Source of the DNA: Armatimonadota bacterium
GTDB taxonomy: Bacteria > Armatimonadota > Fimbriimonadia > Fimbriimonadales > Fimbriimonadaceae
Assembly (NCBI GenBank): GCA_018268315.1
Contig: JAFDWU010000002.1
Coordinates: 124,001-188,000, forward strand
DNA: 64,000 nt
Reading direction: 5' to 3'
Each line of letters starts with the position of its first letter. The stretch's first letter is position 1. Of this stretch, positions 44,312 to 52,955 are shown piece by piece. The position numbers were made by a program, and so were the translations under genes. The notes beneath the pieces were generated by a model. It saw only the letters and a list, made by a program, of their open reading frames with translations. It was not told where the DNA came from and made no database searches.

Positions 44312-45729
44312 ACGCGCGCGGTTTTCCAGGTTCCTTTGATAAAGGCGACCGCGGCAATCGGACCCTGTACAAACTGCCCGATCGCAAGCCCAATGTAAGC
44401 GCCAAGCGCGCCGTATCCAAACGTGATTGCCAGCAGGTACGCAGCTGGCACCCGGAAGACCCACATACAAACGAAGGTGATCCAGAAGGGGATCTTCGTT
44501 TCGCCCGCTCCCTGCATCGCGCCCATGAACACCATGTAGTAGGCGAACATCACCTCAGTGGTGCAGAGAGCACGCAGCAGAATGACCACATGCGAGATCA
44601 CTTCCGGCTTACCCGGCAGCATGATTGGGGCCACGTAGGGCGCAAGCGCAAACATCACTACCGAGAAGCTAAGCGCGACCGCGCCACCCCAGTGAGCGGC
44701 ATTCCAGGCCAGCCGCTCCGCACGATCCGGTCGCTTCATTCCAAGGCTCTGCCCAACCAGCGCGGCGGCCGCCATTTGCAAGCCGAAGGCAGGCATGAAC
44801 ATGATGGACTCGATCGCAAACGCGAAACCCATGCCCGCAATGGCAGCGGATGCCCCGGGTACTGCCCGAAGAATCAAGGTGAAGGTGGTCAAAGCGATGA
44901 CCCTCATCAAGCCCATCATCGCGGCGGGCGCGGCAATACGGATGATTCGGAAAAGCCATTCTCGCGAAGGGAGCCGGATGTTGCTGAGTTTGCCGAGCGG
45001 GGTCAGCTTGGCATAGTAAATGTAGCCAATCGCCGAAAGCGTAGCGGAAATGCTCAGCGCCGCCGATGCGCCGGCAAGCCCCCAGCCTGCTCCTCGGAAA
45101 TGAATCCCAAACAGCACATGGTCATTAAAGATCAGAAGGTAGTTCAACGTTATGTGGAGCAATATCTGGATCCCAGATATCCACATCGGGCTCTTCGTAT
45201 CGCCCACGCCGCGCATCGCACCTGCCAGTGCTTGGACAATGAATATCCCCGGCAAGCCAAGACTGAAATTGAACAGAAAGCCTTCGCTAAGATTGATCGC
45301 CTGGGCATCTCCAGACGGTACTAACATTCGGCTGGCAAAGGGCGCAACCGCAATGATAAAGAGACCGCAAACTGCGCCACCCACCAGCGAGGTACCCACA
45401 ACCTGTCTTCCCGCCTGCCTCACTTCCCGCATGTCGCCCGCGCCAAATGCGCGCGCGATGATTGCGGTTGCGGCAGTGGCGAGCGCCATCGCAAGCGTAA
45501 TCACGAAGAACATCACATTCATCGCCGCGCTCTGCGCGGTGGCGGCCGCAGTCTCTAGATGGCCAATGAAAAATCGGTCAAGAAGGCCGTTGATGACCTG
45601 GAGAGAGTTTAGGGCGACAGCGGGCCAGGCCAGCGCCCACACGATTGCGGAAGCATTTTCATAGATTTCAGGGCCATGTTGGTCTTCACCTTCCCTTTCC
45701 GCAACTAGCGACACTTGCCCACCATCCAA
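44308..45729 (-). CDS. MATE-family multidrug/toxin efflux transporter
   Basis: The 473-residue protein has twelve predicted membrane spans in two MatE repeats and conserved blocks such as FFIGHLETAAATAQSAA early and IAGMGFAFAIESIMFMPAFGLQ later. It exports drugs or toxins using an ion gradient. The reading frame opens with TTG 45729; no better start is obvious, and a few residues could be missing. A perfect 6-bp inverted repeat 71 bp upstream (45800-45816) may be its operator. Its stop shares CTAG with folP. Confidence 0.9.
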   Translation of the reverse strand: MDGGQVSLVAEREGEDQHGPEIYENASAIVWALAWPAVALNSLQVINGLLDRFFIGHLETAAATAQSAAMNVMFFVITLAMALATAATAIIARAFGAGDMREVRQAGRQVVGTSLVGGAVCGLFIIAVAPFASRMLVPSGDAQAINLSEGFLFNFSLGLPGIFIVQALAGAMRGVGDTKSPMWISGIQILLHITLNYLLIFNDHVLFGIHFRGAGWGLAGASAALSISATLSAIGYIYYAKLTPLGKLSNIRLPSREWLFRIIRIAAPAAMMGLMRVIALTTFTLILRAVPGASAAIAGMGFAFAIESIMFMPAFGLQMAAAALVGQSLGMKRPDRAERLAWNAAHWGGAVALSFSVVMFALAPYVAPIMLPGKPEVISHVVILLRALCTTEVMFAYYMVFMGAMQGAGETKIPFWITFVCMWVFRVPAAYLLAITFGYGALGAYIGLAIGQFVQGPIAAVAFIKGTWKTARV

Positions 45730-45799
45730 TTATCTACGCTCAATGCGCCTTGCCTGCTTCAAACCGGGACTATCCTTTTTAGAATGAAGAGAGAACCCT

Positions 45800-45816
45800 A
45801 ACTGTATACAACAGTT
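45800..45816. repeat. Inverted repeat between dusB and the MATE gene
   Basis: AACTGT (45800-45805) and ACAGTT (45811-45816) flank ATACA. It sits 14 nt after the dusB stop and 71 bp ahead of the MATE start. It could be a repressor site or weak terminator. The CTGT...ACAG core resembles a LexA box but the spacing is 5, not 8. Confidence 0.4.
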
Positions 45817-45830
45817 CGACAGCGAACCCA

Positions 45831-46853
45831 CTATGCGCCGCGTTCTAGCTCGGCAGCAATGGAAGTATCGGCAAATTTCCGCAAGATTTGTTCGTAGTCC
45901 TCATATCGCGAGCAAGCAGTGAGGCTAGCCCGCAACGCGCCAGCGCCGTAAACCGACTTGATGTACATGGGAATCTGCCCGCGCAACGCGCGGCAGGCGC
46001 GTACCTCGGCCTGAGCGCCGTCGTCGGAGGTCTCCTCCTCGAATTGGATCATCATCCGTAAGTGTTCCAACGCTACGTCGATGCGCTCTGCCAGTGTTGG
46101 CTCGGCGGGAATTGGCTGCCCAAGAAGCCCCGCCCGTATTCGGGCAAGCGCCCACGGATTGCTGATCGCCGCCCGCCCGACCATAACACCATCGCAGCCG
46201 GTCTGCTCCATCATTCTTCGCGCGTCACCGGGCGCTTTCACGTCGCCATTTCCCACGAGCGGGATCGTGACTGCTTTTCGCAGCGCCTCGATCAACTTCC
46301 AATCGGCTTCGCCGTCGAAGCCCTGCTTCGCAAAACGGGCGTGAAGCGTCAGCATCTTCGCGCCCGCACCCTCGAATCGTTTGGCAAGGTCTGGGGCGGC
46401 GAACAGTGAGTAATCCCAGCCTGCTCGCACTTTCACAGTGACGGGAATCTTTACCGCCTTCACCACCGCGCTGACGATCTTCTCCGCCATTTCGGGGTCT
46501 TTCAGCAGCGCGGCGCCAGAGCCGGTTCGGCAGACCTTCGGCACCCAGCACCCCATGTTAATGTCGATGAGATCGGGTCCCATCGCCTCCGCAACGCGGG
46601 CGGTTTCCGCCATCACGTCGGGGTCACCGCCGAAAATCTGAATTCCAATCGGGCGCTCTTCGTCGCTCACCCGCATCTTCGCCTTCGTCTTCTCCGCGCC
46701 GTAATGAATCGCCATCGCGCTTACGAATTCGGTGAAGACCATGCCTGGCTGCCCGATCTTCTTCGCGATCAGCCGAAACGCCAGGTTCGTCACGTCCTCC
46801 ATCGGCGCGAGTAGAAGTGGCGGATCGACGGTGATGTCACCGACCTTAAACAC
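45831..46853 (-). CDS. dusB: tRNA-dihydrouridine synthase
   Basis: The 340-residue flavin enzyme reduces uridines in tRNA D-loops. It has the opening LAPMEDVTNLAFR, a catalytic Cys in INMGCWVPKV and FMN-binding GNGDV followed by GVMVGRAA. The residue after the catalytic Cys is Trp where nearly all members have Pro, a small oddity. It overlaps tmk by 8 nt and follows it in one leftward unit. The exact Dus class is inferred from overall similarity to DusB. Confidence 0.9.
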   Translation of the reverse strand: MFKVGDITVDPPLLLAPMEDVTNLAFRLIAKKIGQPGMVFTEFVSAMAIHYGAEKTKAKMRVSDEERPIGIQIFGGDPDVMAETARVAEAMGPDLIDINMGCWVPKVCRTGSGAALLKDPEMAEKIVSAVVKAVKIPVTVKVRAGWDYSLFAAPDLAKRFEGAGAKMLTLHARFAKQGFDGEADWKLIEALRKAVTIPLVGNGDVKAPGDARRMMEQTGCDGVMVGRAAISNPWALARIRAGLLGQPIPAEPTLAERIDVALEHLRMMIQFEEETSDDGAQAEVRACRALRGQIPMYIKSVYGAGALRASLTACSRYEDYEQILRKFADTSIAAELERGA

Positions 46854-47457
46854 GCCCGGCCATCCTCAGCCGCGCGTCTACAACCTCAAGGGCTCCAGCC
46901 AGCACATCTTCTGCGCTACGCATGGCATCCAGAACGGCAAACCGGCCCGGCTCAAGCTTGGCTTCGGCAAGAAAACCGTTGCGCACCGCAATATGAAAGT
47001 CGGCAGAAGCGGAATCCAAGCGGTTCTTCTCTGGCACCCGACTAATGCCGACTTCCGGCGGCAAGTCCAGCAGCAGCGTGAGATCAGGCACGAGGCCGGT
47101 CGTGGCAAACGTATTCAGCTCTCGCAGAAGGTCAAGATGCAGCCCACGCGCATACCCCTGGTACACGACCGTCGAATCCGCGTAGCGATCGCAAATCACA
47201 ATCTTTCCCGCCTCCAAGGCGGGCTTCACGAAACTCTCTACATGCTCGGCTCTGTCGGCCAAGAAAAGAAATAGCTCGGCCTTCTGGGACATGTCGCCGC
47301 CATGGAGAAGGATGCTGCGAATGGACGCGCCGAATTCGCCCTCTCCCGGTTCCCGGGTTAGGACAACGGAAAACCCTCGCGCCTGCAGCGCGGCGCACAG
47401 GCCCTTGGCAAGCGTGCTCTTTCCCGAGCCGTCCGGTCCCTCCAGAGTTATGAACAT
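46846..47457 (-). CDS. tmk: Thymidylate kinase
   Basis: The 203-residue kinase phosphorylates dTMP to dTDP. It has P-loop EGPDGSGKST (7-16), LTREPGEGEFG with the substrate Arg, ADRAEHVESFVKPAL and CDRYADSTVVYQGYARG. The lid region looks like the LID-Arg type. It is the first gene of the tmk-dusB unit. A CACAAT hexamer 8 nt before its start may be the -10. A 460-bp stretch without genes lies upstream. Confidence 0.93.
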   Translation of the reverse strand: MFITLEGPDGSGKSTLAKGLCAALQARGFSVVLTREPGEGEFGASIRSILLHGGDMSQKAELFLFLADRAEHVESFVKPALEAGKIVICDRYADSTVVYQGYARGLHLDLLRELNTFATTGLVPDLTLLLDLPPEVGISRVPEKNRLDSASADFHIAVRNGFLAEAKLEPGRFAVLDAMRSAEDVLAGALEVVDARLRMAGRV

Positions 47458-47487
47458 TCAGCGATATTGTGACCGACGCCAAATGAC

Positions 47488-47516
47488 GAAGGCCTGCCCA
47501 AATTGGGCAGGCCTTC
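47488..47516. other. 12-bp perfect hairpin at the edge of the gene-free stretch
   Basis: GAAGGCCTGCCC (47488-47499) pairs with GGGCAGGCCTTC (47505-47516) around a 5-nt loop. It is followed on the plus strand by TTGATT and on the minus strand by GTCATTTGG, so T runs are poor on both sides. It may be a terminator for a minus-strand RNA or part of a larger RNA fold. Confidence 0.6.
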
Positions 47517-47800
47517 TTGATTCGCAAGCGCGTCGACTTCTCGACGACTGTTTTGCTTTCTCTGCGCGCAGGCTCTCATGGAGTCTGCTATTCACCTTTC
47601 TCTCTCAAAGCAATCGGCCTTCCTGGCCGAAGCAATCGCGCGGAAATCCCGCGTGAAATCTTATTCGCCGCCCGCAAGGGTGGCTCCAACCTCAGTATTT
47701 CCGCGTGCATCAGCGTGGCCAGCCTGGTAACAATCCCGGATTTCCGGGTCTCCGGCCCTCAATTTGAGCTTGGAGCTCATTTCTCGCAAGCATAAGCCTA
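47517..47800. other. Gene-free structured stretch between tmk and the gene at 47918
   Basis: No plausible protein gene covers this stretch. It holds several perfect hairpins: CGTCGA/TCGACG (47531-47536, 47541-47546), TCGGCC/GGCCGA (47614-47619, 47625-47630) and CCCGGA/TCCGGG (47735-47740, 47743-47748). On the minus strand two short runs that read like protein are broken by in-frame stops. A structured RNA, a decayed gene or a dispersed repeat are all possible. RNase P, tmRNA and SRP signatures were looked for and not seen. Confidence 0.4.
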
Positions 47801-47803
47801 TCC

Positions 47804-47843
47804 TTAACCCCACCTTAACCCGAGGGCCCCACAATTGTTAAGG
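47804..47843. promoter_or_regulatory. TTAACCC direct repeats with 11-bp period
   Basis: TTAACCC occurs at 47804-47810 and 47815-47821, an exact 11-bp step, and a third, inverted copy (GTTAAGG) at 47837-47843. Tandem repeats one helical turn apart are the usual site for dimers of OmpR/PhoB regulators, and such a regulator is encoded 1.3 kb downstream. The target would be the gene at 47918. Confidence 0.5.
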
Positions 47844-47917
47844 TCGATCGTAGAAGGCAGTAAACTCTATGCGCCGTAAGCCACAGACCCTGGCTCGGCG
47901 CGGAGGAAACAGAACTA

Positions 47918-49039
47918 TTGGGAAGCGCATATACACCCGGATTAACGGTTAGCGGCGATGTTGCCGTCAAGCGGACTCGCCGTCTGCCAATTAAGGGCGA
48001 GGTGCTTGTTGCAAAGGGTGCAAAAGTTACGCCTGACACGACCATCGCCCGTGCGATGTTGCCGGGCCCCCTTCAAACCATAAAGCTTAGCGAAAAGCTC
48101 GGCATGGAAGCGAAGGACGCCGTCCAGCTATTCCAGCTCAAGGTCGGCGATTCCATCGAGAAGGGCCAGAAGATCGCCGAGAGCAAGGGCTTCTTGGGCC
48201 TTGGCAAGCAAACGATTCTTTCCGATTACACCGGCGTTGTTGAAACCGTTTCCGAAGTCTCCGGCTCCGTGCTCATCCGGGAACCCTCCATCCCTGTCGA
48301 CATCGACGCCTATATCGAAGGCGAAGTCGTGGACATCATGCCGGAAGAAGGCGCGATTGTTGAAGCGCGCGGCGCTATGGTTCAAGGCATTTTCGGAGTC
48401 GGCGGCGAGCGCCGCGGCACCATTCGGGTCGCCGTATCGAGCCCCAACGAGACACTCGATGCGGGCCACATCCAGGCTGATGATGCAGGCAAGATTCTCA
48501 TTGGCGGTAACGGCATCACCTATGAAGCGATGACCAAAGCGGTCGAAGTCGGCGCGGCGGGCCTGGTTGCAGGCGGAATCAAGGACAGCGACCTCACCAA
48601 GTTCATCGGCTACGATATCGGCGTTGCGATCACCGGTCAGGAAGCAATCGGAATTACGATGCTCGTTACGGAAGGCTTTGGCTTCCTCACCATGGCCGAG
48701 CGAACATTCGAACTGTTTAAGACCCTGAGCGGAAAGCACGCTAGCATCAACGGCGCCACCCAGATCCGCGCAGGCGTCATCCGCCCCGAAGTCATTGTCC
48801 CCCTCGCTGAGGAGCATCGCGCCGCCCACGCCGCAGGCCAGGTGTTCGAGCTCACAATCGGTACTCCGATTCGCGTCATCCGCGAGCCGTACTTCGGACG
48901 CATCGGCGCGGTTACTGAGCTTCCGCCAACCCTCGTGGAGCTTGAATCCGGCACCGAGGTTCGAGTCCTTCGCGCCAAGCTAGAAAACCAAGAGGAGGTC
49001 ACGGTTCCACGCGCAAACGTGGAAATTATCGCCACTTAG
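47918..49039 (+). CDS. Conserved protein with barrel-sandwich and KOW-like segments, unknown function
   Basis: The 373-residue protein starts at TTG 47918, supported by CGGAGG at 47901-47906. Residues about 15-130 show a lipoyl/biotinyl-like barrel sandwich (VLVAKGAKVTPDT, KVGDSIEKGQKIAESKGF), as in RnfC and NqrA. A middle domain is Gly-rich (GIFGVGGERRGTI, ILIGGNGITYEA). The C-terminal strand pair EPYFGRIGAVTELP resembles a KOW motif. It has no cofactor lysine site. I know no named function. The response regulator follows 72 bp later on the same strand. Confidence 0.7.
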   Translation: MGSAYTPGLTVSGDVAVKRTRRLPIKGEVLVAKGAKVTPDTTIARAMLPGPLQTIKLSEKLGMEAKDAVQLFQLKVGDSIEKGQKIAESKGFLGLGKQTILSDYTGVVETVSEVSGSVLIREPSIPVDIDAYIEGEVVDIMPEEGAIVEARGAMVQGIFGVGGERRGTIRVAVSSPNETLDAGHIQADDAGKILIGGNGITYEAMTKAVEVGAAGLVAGGIKDSDLTKFIGYDIGVAITGQEAIGITMLVTEGFGFLTMAERTFELFKTLSGKHASINGATQIRAGVIRPEVIVPLAEEHRAAHAAGQVFELTIGTPIRVIREPYFGRIGAVTELPPTLVELESGTEVRVLRAKLENQEEVTVPRANVEIIAT

Positions 49040-49111
49040 GCTTGGCGTGATCTCACGATCATAGGCTAAGCCCAACCGCAAGCTGTTACAAAGCCGCTGA
49101 GTTCTTAGCCT

Positions 49112-49783
49112 ATGAAACTACTTATCATCGACGACGAATCCATCATCGCCGAAACCGTCGAAAACCGGATGCGGAAGGAAGGCTTCACGACCTTCACTGC
49201 CGACTCGGCGGAAGAAGGCATGCGGCTGTTTCGGCGGGTCAAGCCGGACCTCATCATTCTTGACATCATGCTTCCCCAGCGCTCCGGCTACGAGTTCTGC
49301 AGGGCGATTCGTCAGGATTCTTCGATTCCAATCATCTTCATTTCCGCAAAGTCGGATGAAACCGATCGTGTAAAAGGGCTTGAACTTGGCGCCGACGACT
49401 ACGTTGTTAAGCCGTTCAACCTCTCGGAGCTTGCCGCCCGCGTTAAGGCGGTTCTTCGACGATCAACCGGCGAGCCGATGCGCGAGCCGATCGAGCGCGG
49501 CAATCTGAAGATCGACCCGCGCAGCCATGAAGTACACCTTGATGGCAAGCTGCTTGACCTCTCGCCGAAAGAATTCGCGCTTCTCTATTTCCTTGCCAAA
49601 CATCAGGGGCAGGTCTTCTCGCGAGAAACCATCCTGGACCGTGTCTGGGGCCAGGATGCCTACGTGAGCGGACGCACCGTCGATGTTCACGTTCGATGGT
49701 TACGCTCGCGAATTGAACCCAATGCCCACACGCCAGAGCGAATCCTCACCGTCCGCGGAGTTGGCTACAAGTTCGTCAGCTAG
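49112..49783 (+). CDS. OmpR/PhoB-family response regulator (orphan)
   Basis: The 223-residue regulator has a receiver domain with acidic pocket DD (7-8), phospho-acceptor Asp51 in LIILDIML, Thr/Ser switch SAK and Lys in VVKPFN, then a winged-helix DNA-binding domain (about 128-223) ending VRGVGYKFV. It binds direct-repeat DNA. No histidine kinase is next to it. The gene follows the barrel-sandwich protein and could control it through the TTAACCC repeats at 47804; this is inference. Its stop shares CTAG with the mannosidase. Confidence 0.93.
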   Translation: MKLLIIDDESIIAETVENRMRKEGFTTFTADSAEEGMRLFRRVKPDLIILDIMLPQRSGYEFCRAIRQDSSIPIIFISAKSDETDRVKGLELGADDYVVKPFNLSELAARVKAVLRRSTGEPMREPIERGNLKIDPRSHEVHLDGKLLDLSPKEFALLYFLAKHQGQVFSRETILDRVWGQDAYVSGRTVDVHVRWLRSRIEPNAHTPERILTVRGVGYKFVS

Positions 49784-52700
49784 AGCATCAATTTCAGAGT
49801 GATGATCTCGAACGGCTTGTAGTCGAACTGAACGGTTTTGCCGTCAGCTTCCAAGCCATCGATCAGGTTCTCCTCAAGATCGCAAAGGAATGCTCGGCTG
49901 AACGGGCGCGCGCAGGTGACCTCCGCCTGGCCGCGAGTGTTGTGGCACTCGTAAAGCCGCACAATGATGCCCTTGGCGTCTTCCGATAGCTTCACCGCTT
50001 CGACAACGATGTTGTCGTCGTTGCATTCCACCAGCGGGGGCAACGTTCCGTTTTCCCCGTTGCCAGGCTTTAGGGAGACAACCCGAACCGGGGCGTTTAG
50101 GGCATAAGCCGCCTTCACAACCTCAGCCTGAATCAAGTTGCCGAAGTGGGGATAAAGGCAGTAGGTGAAGCGATGCAACCCCATATCGCACTCAGGATCG
50201 GGCGCTTTCGGCGCCCTGAGAAGCGAGAGGCGAAGCACATTGCCGCGGGCATCGTGGCCATATTTGCCATCGTTCAGAAGAGCAACGCCCATATCGCCTT
50301 CGCTGATATCGGCCCACTTCTGAGCGCAGACCTCAAACTTGGCAAGATCCCAAGTCGTGTTGAAGTGGGTTGGCCGTTCCACATTGCCATACTGAATCTC
50401 ATAAGTCGCTCGGCTGGCATTCACGTTGAGCGGGAAGGCCACCTTCAGCAGCTTGTCTTCCTCATGCCAGTCGATTTCGGTATCGAAGCGGATGCCCGGA
50501 GTTGGGCCGAGGGAGATCACCTGACGGATAGTGCTGTTGCCAAACCTTCGCACGACCTCGGCGGCGACGCGCACGGGGCCGCGTTCGATGATTTCGAAGC
50601 TCTCGGCTTTGATCAGGTCTGTCTTTTTCTCAAAAGCGAAGATGTCGATATCCCACGCCGACCAGAACAGCGGCTTATCCTCGAAAAGCTGGAATAAGTT
50701 TGCCAGTTTGCCCTGCTCGATGAATTCCGTGCGGTCTTCCAGGCTCTGGATGCTGACGATGTTGCCGTTGCTGTCGAATCGAACGGAGATCTCGTGGTTC
50801 TCAAGTCGGCGGGTGCTGCCGCTTGCTTTAAGCCGGTGGCGAACCGGCGCGGGCTCTCCGCTAAATTCGGCAAGGGTGACGGTTCCTAACGCGGGCTCGG
50901 GGGTTGCGAAGATGAGCTTTCGCTCACCAAACGTCTCGATAAGCTGCACCGGCTGGGCGTCGCCTTCGCACTCAATGGATAGCGGCGCCCAATCTTCTGT
51001 CCATGGAACCTCCGCCTGCGACGCCATTCGTGAGTTATGGAACAGCGCAATCGGGTTCTCCATCGCGCTTGAATCGAGTCCCTGCGCAATCCTTGTCAGG
51101 CAATTCTCAATAATCTTTTCGCCGGTCGCCCGAATTTGCGCGTAATCCTTTGCGCTATCTTCGTAAACCTCGTGCACCGAGGAGCCAGGGATGATGTCGT
51201 GAAACTGGTTCAGTAGGACAAGCTTCCAAGCCTGCTCCAGTTCGGCGGCGGGATACTGCTTGGGTAAATCTCGGCAGAACGAGCTAAGCCACTCGGCATC
51301 CCGCAGCAGAAACTCGCATTCCCGGTTCGCTTTCTTGTTCGCCGCTTGACTGGTGTAGGTGCCGCGGTGGAACTCCAAATAAAGCTCTCCCACCCAAACG
51401 GCCAAGTCTCTGCTCTTGGCGCGGGCCTCGCGGAAGAAATCGCTTGCTTTGCGGCCGGTCACCAAAATCGGATAGTTGGGCGCATTGCGGGCCCTGCGCA
51501 GGAACTCCAGATGCCGCTCGGTCGGACCGCCGCCCCCATCGCCCCAACCAAAAAGGTAGAGCGAATGATCGCTACGTGCGTGGTCCTGATGGTTCTTCAC
51601 GCTGTGCAGGATTTCCTTCGGCTCGCAGTTGCCAATGTAGGTATCCGCAGGTGGAAAGTGCGACCACATGCGGGTGCCATCAATTCCCTGCCACCAGAAC
51701 GTGTTGTGGGGAAAGCGGTTCGACTGGTTCCAGGAAATCTTCTGCGTTAGGAACGCGCGGATTCCAAATTTGGCAAGGATCTGTGGCAGCGCGGCGCTGT
51801 ATCCGAACACATCGGGCAGCCACATGTCCTCGGTTTCGACACCCAGCTTCTCCCTGAAATACTTGCGGCCGTAGAGGAATTGCCGGACCAGCGATTCCCC
51901 ACTCGGCAGATTGCAGTCGGCCTCCACCCACATGCTGCCGACCGGCTCCCATTGCCCCCGCTTAACCGCCGCTTTGATCTCAGCGAACAGTTTCGGATGC
52001 TGCTTTTCAATCCATTCGTATTGGCTCGCCTGGCTGTGGGCGAACACGTATTCTTCGTAGCGCTCCATCAGCCGAAGCTGGGAAGCCGCCGTGTGGGCCA
52101 TCTTCTTTTCGGTCACCCGAATGGGCCACAGCCAAGCGGTGTCCAGGTGAGAGTGCCCCACCGCGAAAACCGTGTGCTTCAGGTCGCCATCCAGGCTGTT
52201 CAAAGCTTCTTTAATGATCTTCCGAGCGCGTTCGATAGACTCATCCGTCCCCTGGAAAACGTTGATCGCATCGTTCAGACCGCGAAGGATCGTCGCATGT
52301 CCGGGGTCTTTCGGATCGAGCTGATCCAGCAAGTTTGAGGCGAAATCGAAGTCGTACCAAAGCTGCTCCAGCCCCCGCCGAACCAGCACGATCTCCGCGC
52401 CATTCATGGTTTCGGTTAGGGCATCGCGAGGCGGCTCCTTGCCGTGAACCCTCGCCTGGGGGTTGCGCGAGATAACCTCCAGCACCATCGAAATCTTCGA
52501 AGCGGGGTTCCAGCGAACAAGTTCATGCTCGCCATCAATGCCCTGGTACGGCACGCCGTCCTTGTACCAAGTTCGCTCACCGCCAACCTCGGGCCGAATG
52601 GCGACATCTAGCCCCTTCCATTCAGCGGGAACCGAGCCGGTTACGCGGAACCAGAACGTCTCGTAGGCCGGACCGTAGCGAAACCCTTTCTCGACTGGTT

Positions 52701-52854
52701 TCCACGAGCCTTTCAGAGCCTCCTCGTACGTACAGGCTTTCCCATCCAACATCTCAACCGCCAGCGGTCGAGAGTCGGCAATTATCTGGTCGGCAAGTTC
52801 ATATTTTTGAAAGGAGGCTATTCGCCGACGCGTGATATCGGGATGTTTGAGCAT
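49780..52854 (-). CDS. Alpha-mannosidase, GH38
   Basis: The 1024-residue glycosidase removes alpha-linked mannose. The catalytic barrel has the zinc motif GHSHLDTAWLWP and nucleophile Asp in WLPDVFGYS, followed by the helical middle domain and C-terminal beta domains. No signal peptide is present, so it is likely cytosolic. I begin at ATG 52854 (MLKHPDITRRRIASF); the frame runs 87 codons further upstream through non-homologous sequence that overlaps the zinc-ribbon gene. Its stop overlaps the response regulator's. Confidence 0.92.
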   Translation of the reverse strand: MLKHPDITRRRIASFQKYELADQIIADSRPLAVEMLDGKACTYEEALKGSWKPVEKGFRYGPAYETFWFRVTGSVPAEWKGLDVAIRPEVGGERTWYKDGVPYQGIDGEHELVRWNPASKISMVLEVISRNPQARVHGKEPPRDALTETMNGAEIVLVRRGLEQLWYDFDFASNLLDQLDPKDPGHATILRGLNDAINVFQGTDESIERARKIIKEALNSLDGDLKHTVFAVGHSHLDTAWLWPIRVTEKKMAHTAASQLRLMERYEEYVFAHSQASQYEWIEKQHPKLFAEIKAAVKRGQWEPVGSMWVEADCNLPSGESLVRQFLYGRKYFREKLGVETEDMWLPDVFGYSAALPQILAKFGIRAFLTQKISWNQSNRFPHNTFWWQGIDGTRMWSHFPPADTYIGNCEPKEILHSVKNHQDHARSDHSLYLFGWGDGGGGPTERHLEFLRRARNAPNYPILVTGRKASDFFREARAKSRDLAVWVGELYLEFHRGTYTSQAANKKANRECEFLLRDAEWLSSFCRDLPKQYPAAELEQAWKLVLLNQFHDIIPGSSVHEVYEDSAKDYAQIRATGEKIIENCLTRIAQGLDSSAMENPIALFHNSRMASQAEVPWTEDWAPLSIECEGDAQPVQLIETFGERKLIFATPEPALGTVTLAEFSGEPAPVRHRLKASGSTRRLENHEISVRFDSNGNIVSIQSLEDRTEFIEQGKLANLFQLFEDKPLFWSAWDIDIFAFEKKTDLIKAESFEIIERGPVRVAAEVVRRFGNSTIRQVISLGPTPGIRFDTEIDWHEEDKLLKVAFPLNVNASRATYEIQYGNVERPTHFNTTWDLAKFEVCAQKWADISEGDMGVALLNDGKYGHDARGNVLRLSLLRAPKAPDPECDMGLHRFTYCLYPHFGNLIQAEVVKAAYALNAPVRVVSLKPGNGENGTLPPLVECNDDNIVVEAVKLSEDAKGIIVRLYECHNTRGQAEVTCARPFSRAFLCDLEENLIDGLEADGKTVQFDYKPFEIITLKLML

Positions 52855-52955
52855 TGACCTTTGAGCAAAAGAAGGGCAGAGGTTACCCCTCGGTTTTCCC
52901 CGCTGATTTGCCAGGGCCACAAACCTGGTAATCGAAAAATCCGCATAATGAACCC

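Noticed and set aside
45802-45815. SOS/LexA box CTGT...ACAG near the MATE gene
   Set aside because: The spacer is 5 nt where the E. coli-type box needs 8; no DNA-damage gene is next to it.
47517-47795. 92-residue plus-strand frame after the 12-bp hairpin
   Set aside because: It has no ribosome site and starts with TTG right after a hairpin. The region is better explained as structured or decayed sequence.
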